NCBI GenBank assembly: GCA_018806985.1
Contig: JADANN010000450.1
Span: 738,835-802,834, forward strand
Length of the DNA stretch: 64,000 bases
Origin: Angiostrongylus vasorum
Lineage: Eukaryota; Nematoda; Chromadorea; Rhabditida; Metastrongylidae
Direction of reading: 5' to 3'
Made by a program: the position numbers and the translations under genes. Under the pieces are notes generated by a model. The model was not told where the DNA came from. It saw only the letters and a list, made by a program, of their open reading frames with translations, and made no database searches. Shown here in pieces: positions 22,001-33,332 of this stretch (position 1 is the stretch's first letter; every line of letters starts with the position of its first letter).

Positions 22001-25000
22001 CGTTCATAGCTCAGCAAGCTATACATGGGTATTAAATAGGTAACCCAGTAAAAAATAACGGGCATCTTTCTCTGACGCCGAAGGATCACCCGATTCGGCA
22101 GCGTGGGGGTAGGACGAGTGCGGAAAGTCTGGCGAAATCTCAGGGCCACTCTAAGCTGGCAGACCGCAAAGGACTGTGACGATTTGTACGTACAATGCAC
22201 GCACACCTGCATCCGGGTCCTCTGTAGAAGACTTGCTCAAGCAAGCAAGAAAGATAAGGTCCGACGTCATCGGACTGGCCAAGAAGAGACGACACCTTTC
22301 ATTCAACGCCGTCTATGACACCAGAGAAGAACTGTTCCTCGGAACATGCGACAGTAAAGGAATCGGCGGCGTCGGCGTTCTCGTAAACACGCATTTGTCC
22401 ATGAGCATCGATTTATTCGAACAACTAACAACCCGAATCGGATGCATACGATTAAAAAGATGTGGATCAATACCACCTTTGACAATATTAGTCGTTCACG
22501 CGCCCATATCAAACTACGACGAAGAAGAAGTCGAGGCGTTCTATTTAGGCTTGGAAAAAGTTCTACAGAGAAGACCATACATTCTTCAGGGTCATCATTA
22601 TGGATTTTAACGCTAAAATTGGACCAAGAAGAACGTCTGAAGAACGTAACATTGGGAGACGCGTATCAGACTGGAACAAGCAGGTGAGCGCCTGTATGAG
22701 TTTCTCACGACGACCAAGACCATTCATAGCAACTCGCAATTCCAGAAGCCACACCCTCAACGCTGAACGAAGGAGTCTCCCACTGGAGAGTATTATAACC
22801 ACGTCGTAGTAAATTGAAGGTTTTGCCATACCGATGCCGCTGTTGTCCAAAAATTCTACACGGGATCAGACCATCGCCTCATTCGTGCAAGATTCCATTT
22901 CTAGCAGAAAAGAGAAAAAGCCGTTAAATTCAAAAACCGAAGTCCCAGAACCACAGTAAATTGGGACTTATTCAATTCATTCGTCGACTGTTGGGAAGAC
23001 GCCGTCGTCGAATACTATCTGCTCATTCAACATCTTCATGTTAGCCCTATGAAAGCTGAGAGTTCGAAAGTCACTAAGAGACGTCTGTCTCCAGTAACAC
23101 TAGAGCTGATACACCTGCGCGGAATCGCAAGAGCTGCAGGCGACTGCGAATTAACGTCCGAACTTGTAAAACAATGCAGACAGGCGATAAAAGAAGTTCT
23201 TAAAGAGAGAAGAGCAACAGTAATGGTCGAAGCTACAGAGGCTGGGAAAAACATTCGCAAACCCACCGAAGCTTCGCCAATTACAAGACCAAGACGATTG
23301 CATTCCGACGCCTAGACGGAATAGTTGCAGCGTCCAGAAAGGCAATGGAGAAAATCATTGACGAATACTACTCATATCTCTTCGATAGCCACGTTCACCT
23401 TCCGTCATGTGAAATAAACGAGGATGGATATGTTGTACCACCGGTTCTCCCTTTCGAAATCCGACATGCCATTTCGTCGGTGGAAAATCGAACACCACCA
23501 GGTCCGTACAGAAAAAGATCAGAACACTTGAAGAACCTTCCGCCAGTCCTCGTTAACACACTGGCTCGGCTCTTCACACTTTACCTGTCTGAATGCAAGT
23601 CCCTACTCAGTGGAAGACCAGCAAGACCGTGCTAATGTTCAAGAAGGGTGACCTTCATGATATGGACAATTATCGCCCAATCTGCCTGCTGTTTGTCGTC
23701 TACAAATTTTTCACTCTAGTCATCCTAAACAGGATTTACAGAACACTGGACGAAGGACAGCCATGTGATCAAGCAGGGTTTCGAAAAGGATTTAGTATGA
23801 TGGACCACATCCACACGGTAACAAGGCTCATTGAAATATCGCTAGAGTGCAAAAGACCGCTCTCTCTCACATTCATCGATTTAAAGAAGGCCTTTGACTC
23901 AATTGAAATAGAAGCAGTATGGAAGCCCTTGATATTCAGGGAGTCCCTACCCAGTACATAAAGATTCTTCGTGAGCTGTACGAAAATTCCACAACCAAGG
24001 TATCACCATTCTACGACGATATTATATTTGACGTCAAAAGAGGAGTTAGGCAAGGCGATACCATCTCGCCAAAATTATTTACCGCCACCCTCGAGAACGT
24101 CATGCGAACATTGGAATGGAACAACATGGGAGTTGAAAATCGATGGTCGGCAATTACACCATCTTCTAACATCTTTCTTATAAAATCAAACATTAGCCAA
24201 GCGGAACGAATGCTTGCCTACTTTCATAAATCCCGTGGAGAAATTGGTCTTCGACTAGATCTCGCAAAAACGATGTTCACGAGGAATGAATTGGTTACGT
24301 ATGCCGCATTTACGCTTTACCGAATGAATTTCTCCGGATTCTCCTGTTACGTCAGTCTAGATCGGTAAATCAACATGATGAACGACTTATCTCCAGAGCT
24401 GAACAAAAGGAAACGAGCTGCTTGGGAAGCTTTCAACAGCGACAAGGATGTGGTGAAGTGAACAAAGAACACCCTACTCCGTGCCCACCTTTTGGACTCC
24501 ACGATACTTCCTACCCTAACGTATAGGTCAGAAACTTGGTCGCTGCGTAAGATGGATGAAGGGTCACTCAGCGTGATTGAACGCCCAGTCGAAAGGACGA
24601 TGCTAGGAGCAGCCGGGTCATAGAAATCTGGGAAGGGATCCGAAGCTCCAACCTGCCCTCAACGATCAAGAGATGCCGTTCTGTTCGCCAAACAGTCAAA
24701 AATGAGGTAGGCGTGACAAGTAGTGCGTGTGAACGACAACCGATGGATACGAGCCGTTAGTGACTGGAATCCTTAGGAGGTCAAACGTTCTGCAGGAAGA
24801 CTACCGATCCAGTGCTCAGAATTCTTCACGAAGAGCCTAGAAGAAAGATACGATGCTCAACGAGTTCCTAGAGCGAGCAGCACCCATTGGACTATTCTTG
24901 CACGCGACAGAGGAAAATGGAAGGTTTACTGGGGCCCTCTCGAGTCACTCGACGATCAACAGAACGACAGATGATACAGTTGATAGGTATTTCTATATGG

Positions 25001-28000
25001 TGCTGCATTCTTCGATCCTTAAATTTTTTCTCATTACTGATTTTAATGTGATTAAAGGAAACTTCTTTTCTAGTTACTTATAAGGTAATTGCTTGATGTC
25101 GGTGTTTTGTTTTTGGACCCTTAAATTTCTTTTGTTATTTATTTCTATCCTCCCAACGGTTTACCGCCTCATCGTGGCTAGGAGGTGTTCCTTCCTGGGT
25201 GTCGGACTGCGATATACAGCAGGGGATTAATCTCCTGGCAGGTCTTCCGAGCTGAGAAGGAGTCCGGCGTTCCCATCAGGAAGTCTAGCTAAGAGTAAAC
25301 CAGTACCAGGATCCACCGCCGTCCTGGTATCAAAGTCCCATGGTGGTAAATCTCCCTCTGATCCACAAGGGCGGCGACTGCCTGAGGTGGTGACGACCTG
25401 GGTAGACTTTGGCATGGCTGAGCGCGGGACTCCAGGGAACCACAGTGGCTAAGCCAGCAAAACTCCGAAAATAGAGACTGTGCTAGGGTCCACACAACCA
25501 GTGAGGACGGGCTATTCAAGTATAGTATTTATTTTTTGTTAAAAAACAAACAGCGCAAAGAGGGAATATTTACAACAGACCCCCTTTCCGGATAGATATG
25601 TCAAACCGTATGCTGCTCCTAAGATGTATTTTATCCGAATATATACAGATGGTCCTGGCTTTGCTTGTACAGCATCAAGTACGGCACCACCTAGAAAACG
25701 CTTCTTAGTATTACTATAGTCTCTTCCACAGGGGCTAGGTATATTTTAATCGAGTAATTTTAGAAATTCTAGCAAAAAAAACCTGGAGCTAGTTCCATAA
25801 CAATCATGACTGGTTCCTCATTTGAAGCGACACCAATGAGGAGGACAACATTCGGATGAACCAACGTTTTCATTAGCATAGCTTCCTAAGAATATGATTC
25901 TTTTCTAAGCAGTGAAAACTCAGTTTAAAAGGACATACCGAGGTATTTTTAGTGTTTTTGATTATATTCGAAATAAGATCTCAAGCATTAGTCATATCAA
26001 AGCTAATGTAGAAAGATATCTACTGGCGGCGTATCCCTTCAATATGGCGGATGTTTAGAGCTGTAGACGAACTTAATATTTATCCGTCGATCTATTTAAA
26101 ATCTGTAGTTTCTGAGAGGTTAAGCTGACTGTACAATGTCGCTAAAATAGGATAATATCGACGAGACCTGGAACAGCTTCTCATTTTCCTCCGCTGAGAT
26201 CGATCCATTGATTGTTTTAATGGCTACTTCCTTTTTGTCGATTAGTCCGCTTCTAAGAATTCCTTTGTAGACGTCACCGAACGCGCCCGATCCAAGCCTT
26301 TTCGTCCTGAAGCACATAAAAACGGGAAAAACATTTCTTTAGATTACGGAATGTGCAAAAAAAATTTCGTATCTAGCATTAATTTACTTGATGATTTGTT
26401 CATGATTCAGCTGCCAATCAGCTTTTTTTTATAGCCCTCTTTAGTATGGTCTTCTCTTCATCTATCGGTATTTTGTGGCGCTTGTGATACTCGATCAGGC
26501 CTTAATTAGTAATCAGAATATCTCCTTGTATTTCAAAAAGTTCGGCAAAGAAAAACTTTAAAAATTTCAAAACAGGACACACGGAATTCTAGATGATATT
26601 ACACACTCATTCTGAAGTTATTGGTTAAATAATATTGCCAGAAATTCAATGATGACAGTAGTGTCTTAAGCGTCTATGTAAGTCTATGTAGGAGTTAGGT
26701 CTATAGTCTGTGATGGATGAGAAACAGGCGAAACGAAGGACACTCATGTTGTGGTAGTGAGCGCGTTAGCCCCCCGGAAAAGGTAAAAGCCCGTTCGTTC
26801 GCCACAGTCTCAGCACCATTGTGGTTATATTCCGCATCATACCCTGCTGTTAAAAATTGTAGTAGGCAGGAAATAAAAAGTTAGCATTGTGATTTCTATA
26901 GTCTGTATAATAGGGCATAGTCTTAATAGAGGGAAGTATTGATTATTTATACCAAGGTTTAATGTACGTTGGTTTTTAGGATAAAAGGATAAAGGATAAA
27001 GCTCTTGGCGTTGCACTCATCAATCTCTGAGGGATGCGCCATTCACTCGACTTCACTAAGCATCATTTGGAAGTGACTGAATACAAATCCGGCCTCTACA
27101 ATGACTCTCGGTGGCCTACCGATGTATTGATCAGGTGCTGCCAGACAAGTCTGGTATTAATTTGCCGACCCCGAAGGGATGGAAGGCTTGGTGGGCCATG
27201 GGCGCTGGATCAATTCCACGTGTGTGTTGCAGGGCGCCTCCGACCTCGGCACCACATGCGCTCTTAGGATATTGTCACACTATGTGCCATTTAATGAAAT
27301 ACCGATTGCTACAGGATGCATTACCTGCCAAAAGAAAGCAGGTCATTTTGGATATTGGATACCGGCAATAGATCAAGGTCTGCCCTGTATAAAAGGGGGA
27401 CCTCCGGCTATGGAGACCTCATTCGAGCGGTGGTCCCACCAGTGGATTCGAATCGATCCCGCAACGACTAGCTTGAGACTCGGATCATCAGGCGAAGGCG
27501 CCGAAACGTTAGCCAATTAAAATTCTTATGGCTTGATTTTAGCTCAGCAATACAGGACAAAGTGTACTCTAATTCTAAAATCCGAAGTTTTATTCTCGGC
27601 ATAAATGATCAATATTATCTTGATTATGAAGCGGATTTCAGCTCATACATCGTCCATGAGCGGTTGGTTATTTTTCCATACTTACTTTCGTTCTTGATCT
27701 TGGTTTCAACATCGTTTCCGAATCAACTAGTAGAAAGACCGGGCGAAGGACTCGTCGCTGAAAATATGCCTTCCACTGATCTACTTCGTCGTGAAGACAT
27801 GGGCACGCCCTAGGAAGGTTGAGTTAGGACTACAAGGAGGACTACGTAGCACAACCAGCAATAGTCCAGACTCGGTACCCCGCACAATGGGTGCTCCCGT
27901 CTATGACGTCAGGCGGTGAGACGACCGGTGAGAGGCCACAAAATCCCGGGATACGCAGGACGTCAGTGGAATCGGATCTGACGAACACGCGCACGACACG

Positions 28001-31000
28001 CTATGGAGATTATTTCTTACTCCGCACGTATAATGCCAGAACACTCTCCACAGACGCCGATCTTCAGGCCCTTCTTGTAGCCGCAGATCGCATTAAATTT
28101 CATGTGATCGCATTACAAGAAACAAAAATCAAGAAGACCGACATACGCCAACTAAACAACGGGACCCTTGTGATTCGTGGAAAAAGGCCCCGTCACGAAA
28201 TGTCGGACTCGTAGTGCTTTGTCGTCCACCCGTCCATTGTACATATCATCGACCCATACGAGATCCTTTCCCCTCGCGCAGCCGTCCTCCGTCTTCAACT
28301 GTCGCATCATAAGACGATCACTATCATCAGCTACTACTCATCGACCGACGCAGTTGATGAGTACGAATTAAATTCGTTCTACTATCAGTTGCAGTAAGTT
28401 ATCCGCAAGGATAAAGCGTATCATATATTTGTTGTCGGAGACTTCAACGTCAGAATAGGAAAGGCCAACGAGAGCGACTACAGGATCGGAAATTTTGGAT
28501 TAGGAGAAAGAAATGACAATGGGAACCGTCTCGCAGGACTCCTGTCAGCAGCACGTCTCTTCCATGGAAACTCGTTTTCCAGAAAAAAGAAGGCCGCCAC
28601 TGGACAGATCGATCATATCCTGACAAACAGAAGGTGGTGCGTAGTTGAAACATCGGTAGTCCCGTCATTCTGTACTGGTTCCGATCACCGCTTTCTTCGA
28701 GCAAAGATTCGATTCAGCCGCAAGCTAGGAAAGAACTCTCTTCATCGACCACGAGAAAAAAAGTCTAGTTGTATACGACGAGAACATTCTGAACGAGGTC
28801 CTGTCCAAACGTGACTGGCAGATTAAAGAAGACCTGACCGAAGACTACGAGCTGCTTGTCGAAGGAGTGAAAAGCTGTGCCGAACTAACATTAGCTCCTC
28901 AAGCAAGAAATCGGATTCCACCTCCACTACTACTAAAGAATTGCTCGAAGAGAGAAGGAAACTGAAGCTTGATCCTACTAAAACACGTTTAACACGGCTA
29001 ATAATAAACGCCAGCTGCAGAAGTGCTTTGCAGGAAGATCTTCATCAGTACAGGCAAAAGAAACTATTGAAAGCAGAGAAAAGAAGCAGTCTGTAAAAAT
29101 GCCGTCGGGACTTGCGTAATTATAATGTTCCGCTGTCTGAACGAAGATGGGATCGTCAAAACATTTCGCCATGGTATGGAACTAATTGCGGAAACGTTCT
29201 ACACCAAACTTTTCCGTTCCACAATGCCAGTCCCCTGACCCTAACAACCCCTGCTGGAAAAAAAACCACCTGGAATTTTTCCGTCGGAGGTTTGAGTTGC
29301 GATAAAAACCATGAAGAAAGACACGGCTCCAGGAACCGACAATATCACCGCCGATTTCCTTAGAGCTGGAAGCCACAATTTACATGTACTTCTCGCAGAT
29401 CATATGACAGCCTACCTTCAAAAGGAAAAATCCCAGACCAGTGGAGGACGTCGCTTACGGTCATCCAGCCTAAGAAAGACCGAACGGGTCGTAGTAACTA
29501 TTGTCTGATATGCTTGTTGAGTGCTCTCTACAAGCCCTTTACGAAGAATATTTGTTGCGCATATCAAGAACATTGGATGAGGCGCAACCAGTCGAGCAAG
29601 CAGGATTTCGGAAAAGATTTTGCTGCATGGATCATCAAACCGTGTCCAGGGTCATCGAAGTTTGTCGGGAATACCACCTGCCTCTAGTCCTAACCTTTGT
29701 CGACTATGAACGTTTGACAGTGTCGAAACGAATGCAATTCTATCAGTGCTTGTCGACCAATGAGTGGACCCGTCCTACATAAGAACTCTGTCTCACCGTT
29801 ATCGGAACTGCACTACGAAAATAGAGCTTTTCCATCGACCTCTTACCATACCCATAGGAAAAGGGATTCGACAGGACGACACAATGTCGCCAAAGCTGTT
29901 CAGTGCCGCACTGCAGTGGATAATGAAGTCACTCGATTGGGATAAGAAAGGCGTACGTATTGATGGAAAATTCCTATCAAACCTTCGTTTTGCCGACGAC
30001 ATTGTCATCTTTTCAAGAAGTATCAGTGAAGCAGAAACAATGATCAACGAGCTCAACGAGGCGGGAAAAATATCGGACTGCGCATAAATCGGAAGAAGAC
30101 CCAGTTCATGAAAAACCCATCGTGCGAAGGCGAAAAAATTGAATCGGTTGGCTCTCTCATTGCAGAGACCTCTTCGTACGTATAGCTTGGGCGATCAATG
30201 AGCATGGAAAACAACATGGAGGAAGAACTAGATAGAAGAACGAGAGCAGCTTGGGTTGCATTCGGGCTCTCAAAGAAGCCACCGGGCAATTGAAGGACCC
30301 GAAAACCCGCGCTCACCTTTTCAATTCCACGGTCCTCCCAGCAATCTGTTATGCTGCAGAGACGTGGGTTGACACTTCAACGACGTCAAGAATACTCCTC
30401 ACTACACACAGAGCGCTTGAGCGATGTCTTCTGAAATACAGCCGCACTCCCAATATCAAGCAGGATTGCCAAGCTCTGACCTTCGAAATCTGTCACATCT
30501 TCGTGATCCTGGAGAATATACATCGATAGAGAAACATAGATGGGCGGATCAAAAAATGAGAACAGACGAGTCCCGTAGGACGACCATCTACACGTTGGGC
30601 AGACGTGTTCGTAAAAATGTTAATCAGCTGTACCCGCAGCTGCAGTTGTTTTACAGATCAGGGTATGAGACTCGCACGCGTTACCATGCTCGAACAAAAC
30701 CACCACAATAGAGGACGATTGCAAGTGAAAGGAACGAATGGTAAATCTGTTAGGGTCCGCACAACTTGTGTGGGCGGACCATTCAAGTATCCAAGTAAGT
30801 AACTATTATTAAGATAACACGAGGTTGGTGAAGAGTTTTGTTCGGCTAATGTTCCGTCTCCATCGCTTTCTTCATGGCCGGATTGATTCGGGTCAATTGT
30901 CCACAGCGTATCGTCCTTGCGATGTGCGTCTTCGTTGTCACATCGTGTCGAATCCATTGGAGTAGAGCAGCGCTCGAACAAAGTATCCCCACTCGGTTAT

Positions 31001-32850
31001 GAATACAACTCTTTACCAACCTCATACTCTAACATCTTGACGATGGGGGCGCGTGTAGCGCGGTGGGTGGAGGCGCCCTGTAATACCATGGGGTTGACCC
31101 CGCGTCGCAGGCTTACCAACCCCTCTATTCCTCCGGGTTGGGTAAATTGGTACGATATCTATCTGGGAGGATAGCAGCACTGACTGGTTACATCGGTAAG
31201 GCAACGCAAGTCATCGCATAGGCCAGATATACATTCAGTCACCTCCAAACGATGCTTAGTGAAGTCGAATGCATGGCGCATTCCTCAAGGAATTGGTCAA
31301 CGTCGGGAACTTTATTCCTTATCCTCTTACTAACTTCATGATGGCTTAATAATCCAAGAACTTGGCGCAAAGTATGCTACGAAGAACAATCTTGAGAGCG
31401 GTATTTTGAAAACCATTTAATAAAGAATTGCTTTCATAACTACTACGTGATTTAATCTATTTAGTAAACGTAGAAAGTCTTGCTCAAAAGCTTGGATACT
31501 TGGATGGCCCGGCCTTAATGGTTGTGCGCACCCCAACACACTTTCCGTTTTTTTCGGAGTTTTGCTTGTCAAGCCGTTTCTGGTTCTCTGGAGTCCCGAA
31601 GTTAGCTTGGCTAAAGTCTACCCAGGTCGCCACCACCACAGGCAGTTACTGCCCTTGTGGACCACACAACACCTTCCAGCCACGATGAGGCAGTAAAACG
31701 TTGGGAGAGCTCAAAAACTTAGTTAATAAATACTTTAAGAAGACTAATTCCTCACTTACTACTTTTCGTATTTCTAATATCAGAAAAAATTCTCTGAATT
31801 TTTCTATTGAATTGATTACATGTAATCACAGAAGCCCCCTAACACTTTACCGCCTCATCGTGGTTGGGAGGTGTTCCTGGGTGTCGGGCTACCATGTACA
31901 ACAGAAGGATTCATCCTCCCAGCACGGCCCTCCAAACGAGGAACCCCGGCGTTTCGATCAGGAATCCCAGCTTAGAGTAAGCCAATACGAGGATCCACCA
32001 CCGTCCTGGTATCAAACTAGTCGCATGGTGGAAAATCTCCTTCTGATCCAGAAGGGCTGCAACTATCTGTGGTGGTGACGACCTAGGGCAGACTTTTGCC
32101 AGACTGACCTCCAGACTCCAGGGAACCACAATGTTTAAATCAACAAAACTCCGAAAAAAAGTGGAAATTACGCTAGAATCCACACAACCACTGAAGAGGG
32201 ACCATTCAAGTATCCGAGTAAGTAAGTATTCATAGAAGATGTAGGGCAAGTAGAACTACAAAGAAACTAACCAGATGCTAATTTAAAGCCGTACAGTCGT
32301 ACATAGTATAACTTCGCTCTCCTACTGTATTTGATGAATATGTGACGCATTTCTTGCTCAGCCCGTTTCTTCTCGGCCTAAAACCCAATTGAACCGTCAT
32401 AGACGAAGCAAAGTAAGAGTGTTTTAAGAAAAGAAACCAAAATTTATGACATGCATGGCCTCGATAATCACGTTTATATCTTTTCATGTTCCGTTTACAA
32501 AAGTTAACTTACCTCAATTTCTTCATCAGTTTTATTCGTTAATACAACACCACCACCTTTCTGGAAAAGAAAGCATTACGCGTAATTTCCCGAAGCTTGG
32601 CTTTGAAAATTGGTAGTGGTTTGCAAATATGTAGGATAAACGTTACACTGATATCCACTGATGGGGGGTTTAACTCTGACAGAAATAATGAACTGTTCCT
32701 GAAAGAAATTACTGTTGGACGAGAGGTCGATTACATGAACTTGTAATGCATGAATTTCTTAAAATTGCTCACTGCGACCGCTGACTTGTTTTCCGCTCTA
32801 ACTGCTTGTCGTACGAGAAAATCACCGACTTTTAGCAGAAGTCGATCTGT
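16063..32850 (-). CDS. SH2-domain non-receptor tyrosine kinase (Fer/Fps-like nematode type), 5' part incomplete
   Basis: Exons seen, 5' to 3': SH2 first part 32735-32850; SH2 end and linker 26388-26500; 26168-26306; 25783-25885; 25581-25690; 21261-21386; 21088-21180; 16635-16766; terminal exon from about 16221 to stop TAG 16063-16065. SH2: LLLKVGDFLVRQA with the FLVR arginine, later LIEYHKRHKIPI. Kinase: glycine loop GSGAFGDVYKG, beta-3 Lys in VAIKTI, HPNVVLLIG, IIHRDIAARN, DFGLSC, VPVRYLAPE, DVWTFGIFMWE, VFHDGMTPYDKF, ACWKQNGADRPTF. Kinase junctions from 26306 to 16635 are in phase. Problems: an 8-base T-run at 26423-26430 shifts the linker frame by one; the middle of the SH2 is not joined; the last junction is unclear. 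The activation loop has no Tyr before VPVRY. A possible 48-base exon at about 32524-32571 (KGGGVVLTNKTDEEIE) does not fit in phase. Introns hold RTE-1 and RTE-2 copies. It should phosphorylate tyrosines in cytoplasmic signalling if intact. Confidence 0.85.
16290..16527 (+). repeat. NR1 repeat, 5'-truncated
   Basis: Begins inside the family at GATCCACCACTGCCGTTGTA and runs to CGCACAACCAGTGAGGATGG, then a degenerate CCTAAGTAA tail. It sits in the last kinase intron. 5' truncation is typical of target-primed reverse transcription. Confidence 0.8.
16835..17075 (+). repeat. Diverged SINE-1 copy
   Basis: Recognisable by GCAATACAGTGGTAGAGGTG, CCGGAGTTGGTAAATCGGTA, TGATACATCGATAGG and GCCAAATATATTCAACCACC in family order, but diverged and with an altered B-box area. 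In a kinase intron. Confidence 0.6.
17076..17640. other. Unassigned intronic stretch
   Basis: Part of the kinase intron between exons ending at 21088 and starting at 16766. No repeat or exon recognised. Confidence 0.35.
17640..21035 (+). mobile_element. RTE-1 non-LTR retrotransposon, degraded near full-length copy
   Basis: Its first 300 bases (17640-17940) match NR1, showing that NR1 begins with the RTE-1 leader. An endonuclease follows (SSGGTTGERRPNLQK at 17980; a GDFDAGND remnant near 18510), then a region interrupted by an ATT microsatellite (18998-19135), then RT (GADNITTDFLRDDGHKLHLL near 19520; GKGVREDDTVSPKFF near 20045; ISELNGTGKNIGLRINGKKS near 20235). The 3' end, CCAAATATCCAAGTAAGC, is at about 21035. 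Many frameshifts. It lies in a kinase intron, antisense to the host gene. Confidence 0.85.
18998..19135 (+). repeat. (ATT)n microsatellite
   Basis: About 135 bases of nearly pure ATT repeats with a few ACT, ATC and ATG interruptions toward the end. It lies inside the RTE-1 copy, where other copies read CTACTACTAA (about 28930) or CAACTACTAAGG (about 43305), so the expansion probably started from that short triplet run. Confidence 0.9.
21620..24995 (+). mobile_element. RTE-2 non-LTR retrotransposon, near full-length but inactive
   Basis: GC-rich leader from about 21625, then endonuclease (TICTYNARTPASGSSVEDLL at 22180; GIGGVGVLVNTHLS; HAPISNYDEEEVEAF; FNAKIGPRRTSEERNIG at 22600), linker, then RT (ALNRIYRTLDEGQ-type block at about 23725; DQAGFRKGFSMMDHIHTVTR; LTFIDLKKAFDSIEIEAV; GVRQGDTISPKLF at 24040). 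The FADD catalytic block is lost: after DGRQLHHL the sequence jumps straight to IKSNISQAER. Ends near 24995 with a GATGATACAGTTGAT tail. About 3.4 kb, the best copy for defining the family. Lies in the kinase intron 21387-25580, antisense to it. Confidence 0.88.
25152..25522 (+). repeat. NR1 repeat copy
   Basis: Near full-length forward copy in the same kinase intron as RTE-2: CTCCCAACGGTTTACCGCCT start, GACTGCCTGAGGTGGTGACG middle, CACACAACCAGTGAGGACGG then CTATTCAAGTATA end. Confidence 0.88.
26715..26890 (+). repeat. SINE-3 copy
   Basis: Forward copy: GAGAAACAGGCGAAACGAAG, GTTGTGGTAGTGAGCGCG, GCCCGTTCGTTCGCCAC, ending CCTGCTGTTAAAAATTGTAG and GCAGGAAATAAA. In the kinase intron between the SH2 exons. 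Confidence 0.75.
26980..27262 (-). repeat. SINE-1 copy
   Basis: Reverse copy: AAAAGGATAAAGGATAAAGC tail, CTCTCGGTGGCCTACCGATG, CAGACAAGTCTGGTATTAAT, and a head ending in GCACCACATGCGC. Confidence 0.82.
27470..27515 (+). other. GAAACGTTAGC motif related to the hammerhead-like ends
   Basis: Reads GAGACTCGGATCATCAGGCG, then AAGGCGCC, then GAAACGTTAGCC. It shares the ACTCGGATCATC upstream block and the GAAACG block with the sites at 6672 and 14030 but lacks the CTGATGA core. A tRNA-like TTCGAATCGATCCCG string lies just upstream at about 27447. Confidence 0.3.
27775..30805 (+). mobile_element. RTE-1 non-LTR retrotransposon copy
   Basis: Endonuclease starts near 27891 (SMTSGGETTGERPQNPG; LRTYNARTLSTDADLQALL; IALQETKIKKTDIRQLNNG), continues with VVGDFNVRIGKANES at about 28433, DHILTNRRWCVVE and SDHRFLRAK. 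RT follows with EQAGFRKRF at 29600, GIRQDDTMSPKLF at 29860 and RFADDIVIFS at 29986. The 3' end, 30760-30805, is a GGTCCGC...GCGGACC hairpin then CCAAGTAAGTAA. Frameshifts and stops occur in both domains, so it is inactive. Very similar to the copy at 42.1-45.2 kb. In a kinase intron. Confidence 0.9.
31040..31330 (+). repeat. SINE-1 copy
   Basis: Forward copy: GGCGCGTGTAGCGCGGTGGG, GGTTGACCCCGCG, GGGAGGATAGCAGCACTGAC, GCCAGATATACATTCAGTCA, ending TTTATTCCTTATCCTCTTA. Confidence 0.85.
31493..31697 (-). repeat. NR1 repeat with internal deletion
   Basis: Reverse copy: TTGGATGGCCCGGCCTTAAT (3' tail) to GCAGTTACTGCCCTTGTGGA, then directly CCAGCCACGATGAGGCAGTA (5' end). About 170 bases of the middle are missing. 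Confidence 0.8.
31836..32226 (+). repeat. NR1 repeat copy
   Basis: Full-length forward copy, about 140 bases from the preceding reverse copy. The two together could form a hairpin. Ends CACACAACCACTGAAGAGGG, then CCGAGTAAGTAAG. Confidence 0.88.
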
Positions 32851-33054
32851 CTGTGATAGTTTTACATAATTCTCGAGTGTATTAATGAAGCAGTTTTTTG
32901 AAAATGAATTATTGGAAAGACCTTGATGTTCGTAGACTGGGGTTTTCGTTACAGTGACCAAATTCATGGCGTTTCAACTTATTGACAGAAAGAAAAGTCA
33001 ACACTCTTTCCCAAATATAACGGAATGATTATCTAAGGAGAACATTGTCACAGA

Positions 33055-33332
33055 AAGGATAAGAGGGTAGGGGTCGATCAATCCCTGAAAGAATCGCCAT
33101 GAATTCAACTACATCGAGCATCGTTAGAGGTGACTGGGTATATATCTGTCCTGTATCGTGGCTTTTAGTGGCCTATCGATGTTTTTATTGAGTGTATTTT
33201 CATCCTGTCAGACAGGTTTGCTAACAATTTGCCTACCTCTGAGGAACGAAAAGCTTGGTGAGCCCTGTGGCTGATTTGAAACGACTACATGTGTATTGCA
33301 GGGCATCTATAACCACTGCGCTACTCGCTACT
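33055..33332 (-). repeat. SINE-1 copy (diverged)
   Basis: Reverse copy: GGATAAGAGGGTAGGGGTCG, GCATCGTTAGAGGTGACTGG, CAGACAGGTTTGCTAACAAT, then GGGCATCTATAACCACTGCG. Confidence 0.75.

Noticed and set aside
32524..32571. Possible 48-base exon reading KGGGVVLTNKTDEEIE between SH2 exons
   Set aside because: Splice sites look good but its phase 0/0 fits neither neighbouring exon, so it was not added to the kinase model.
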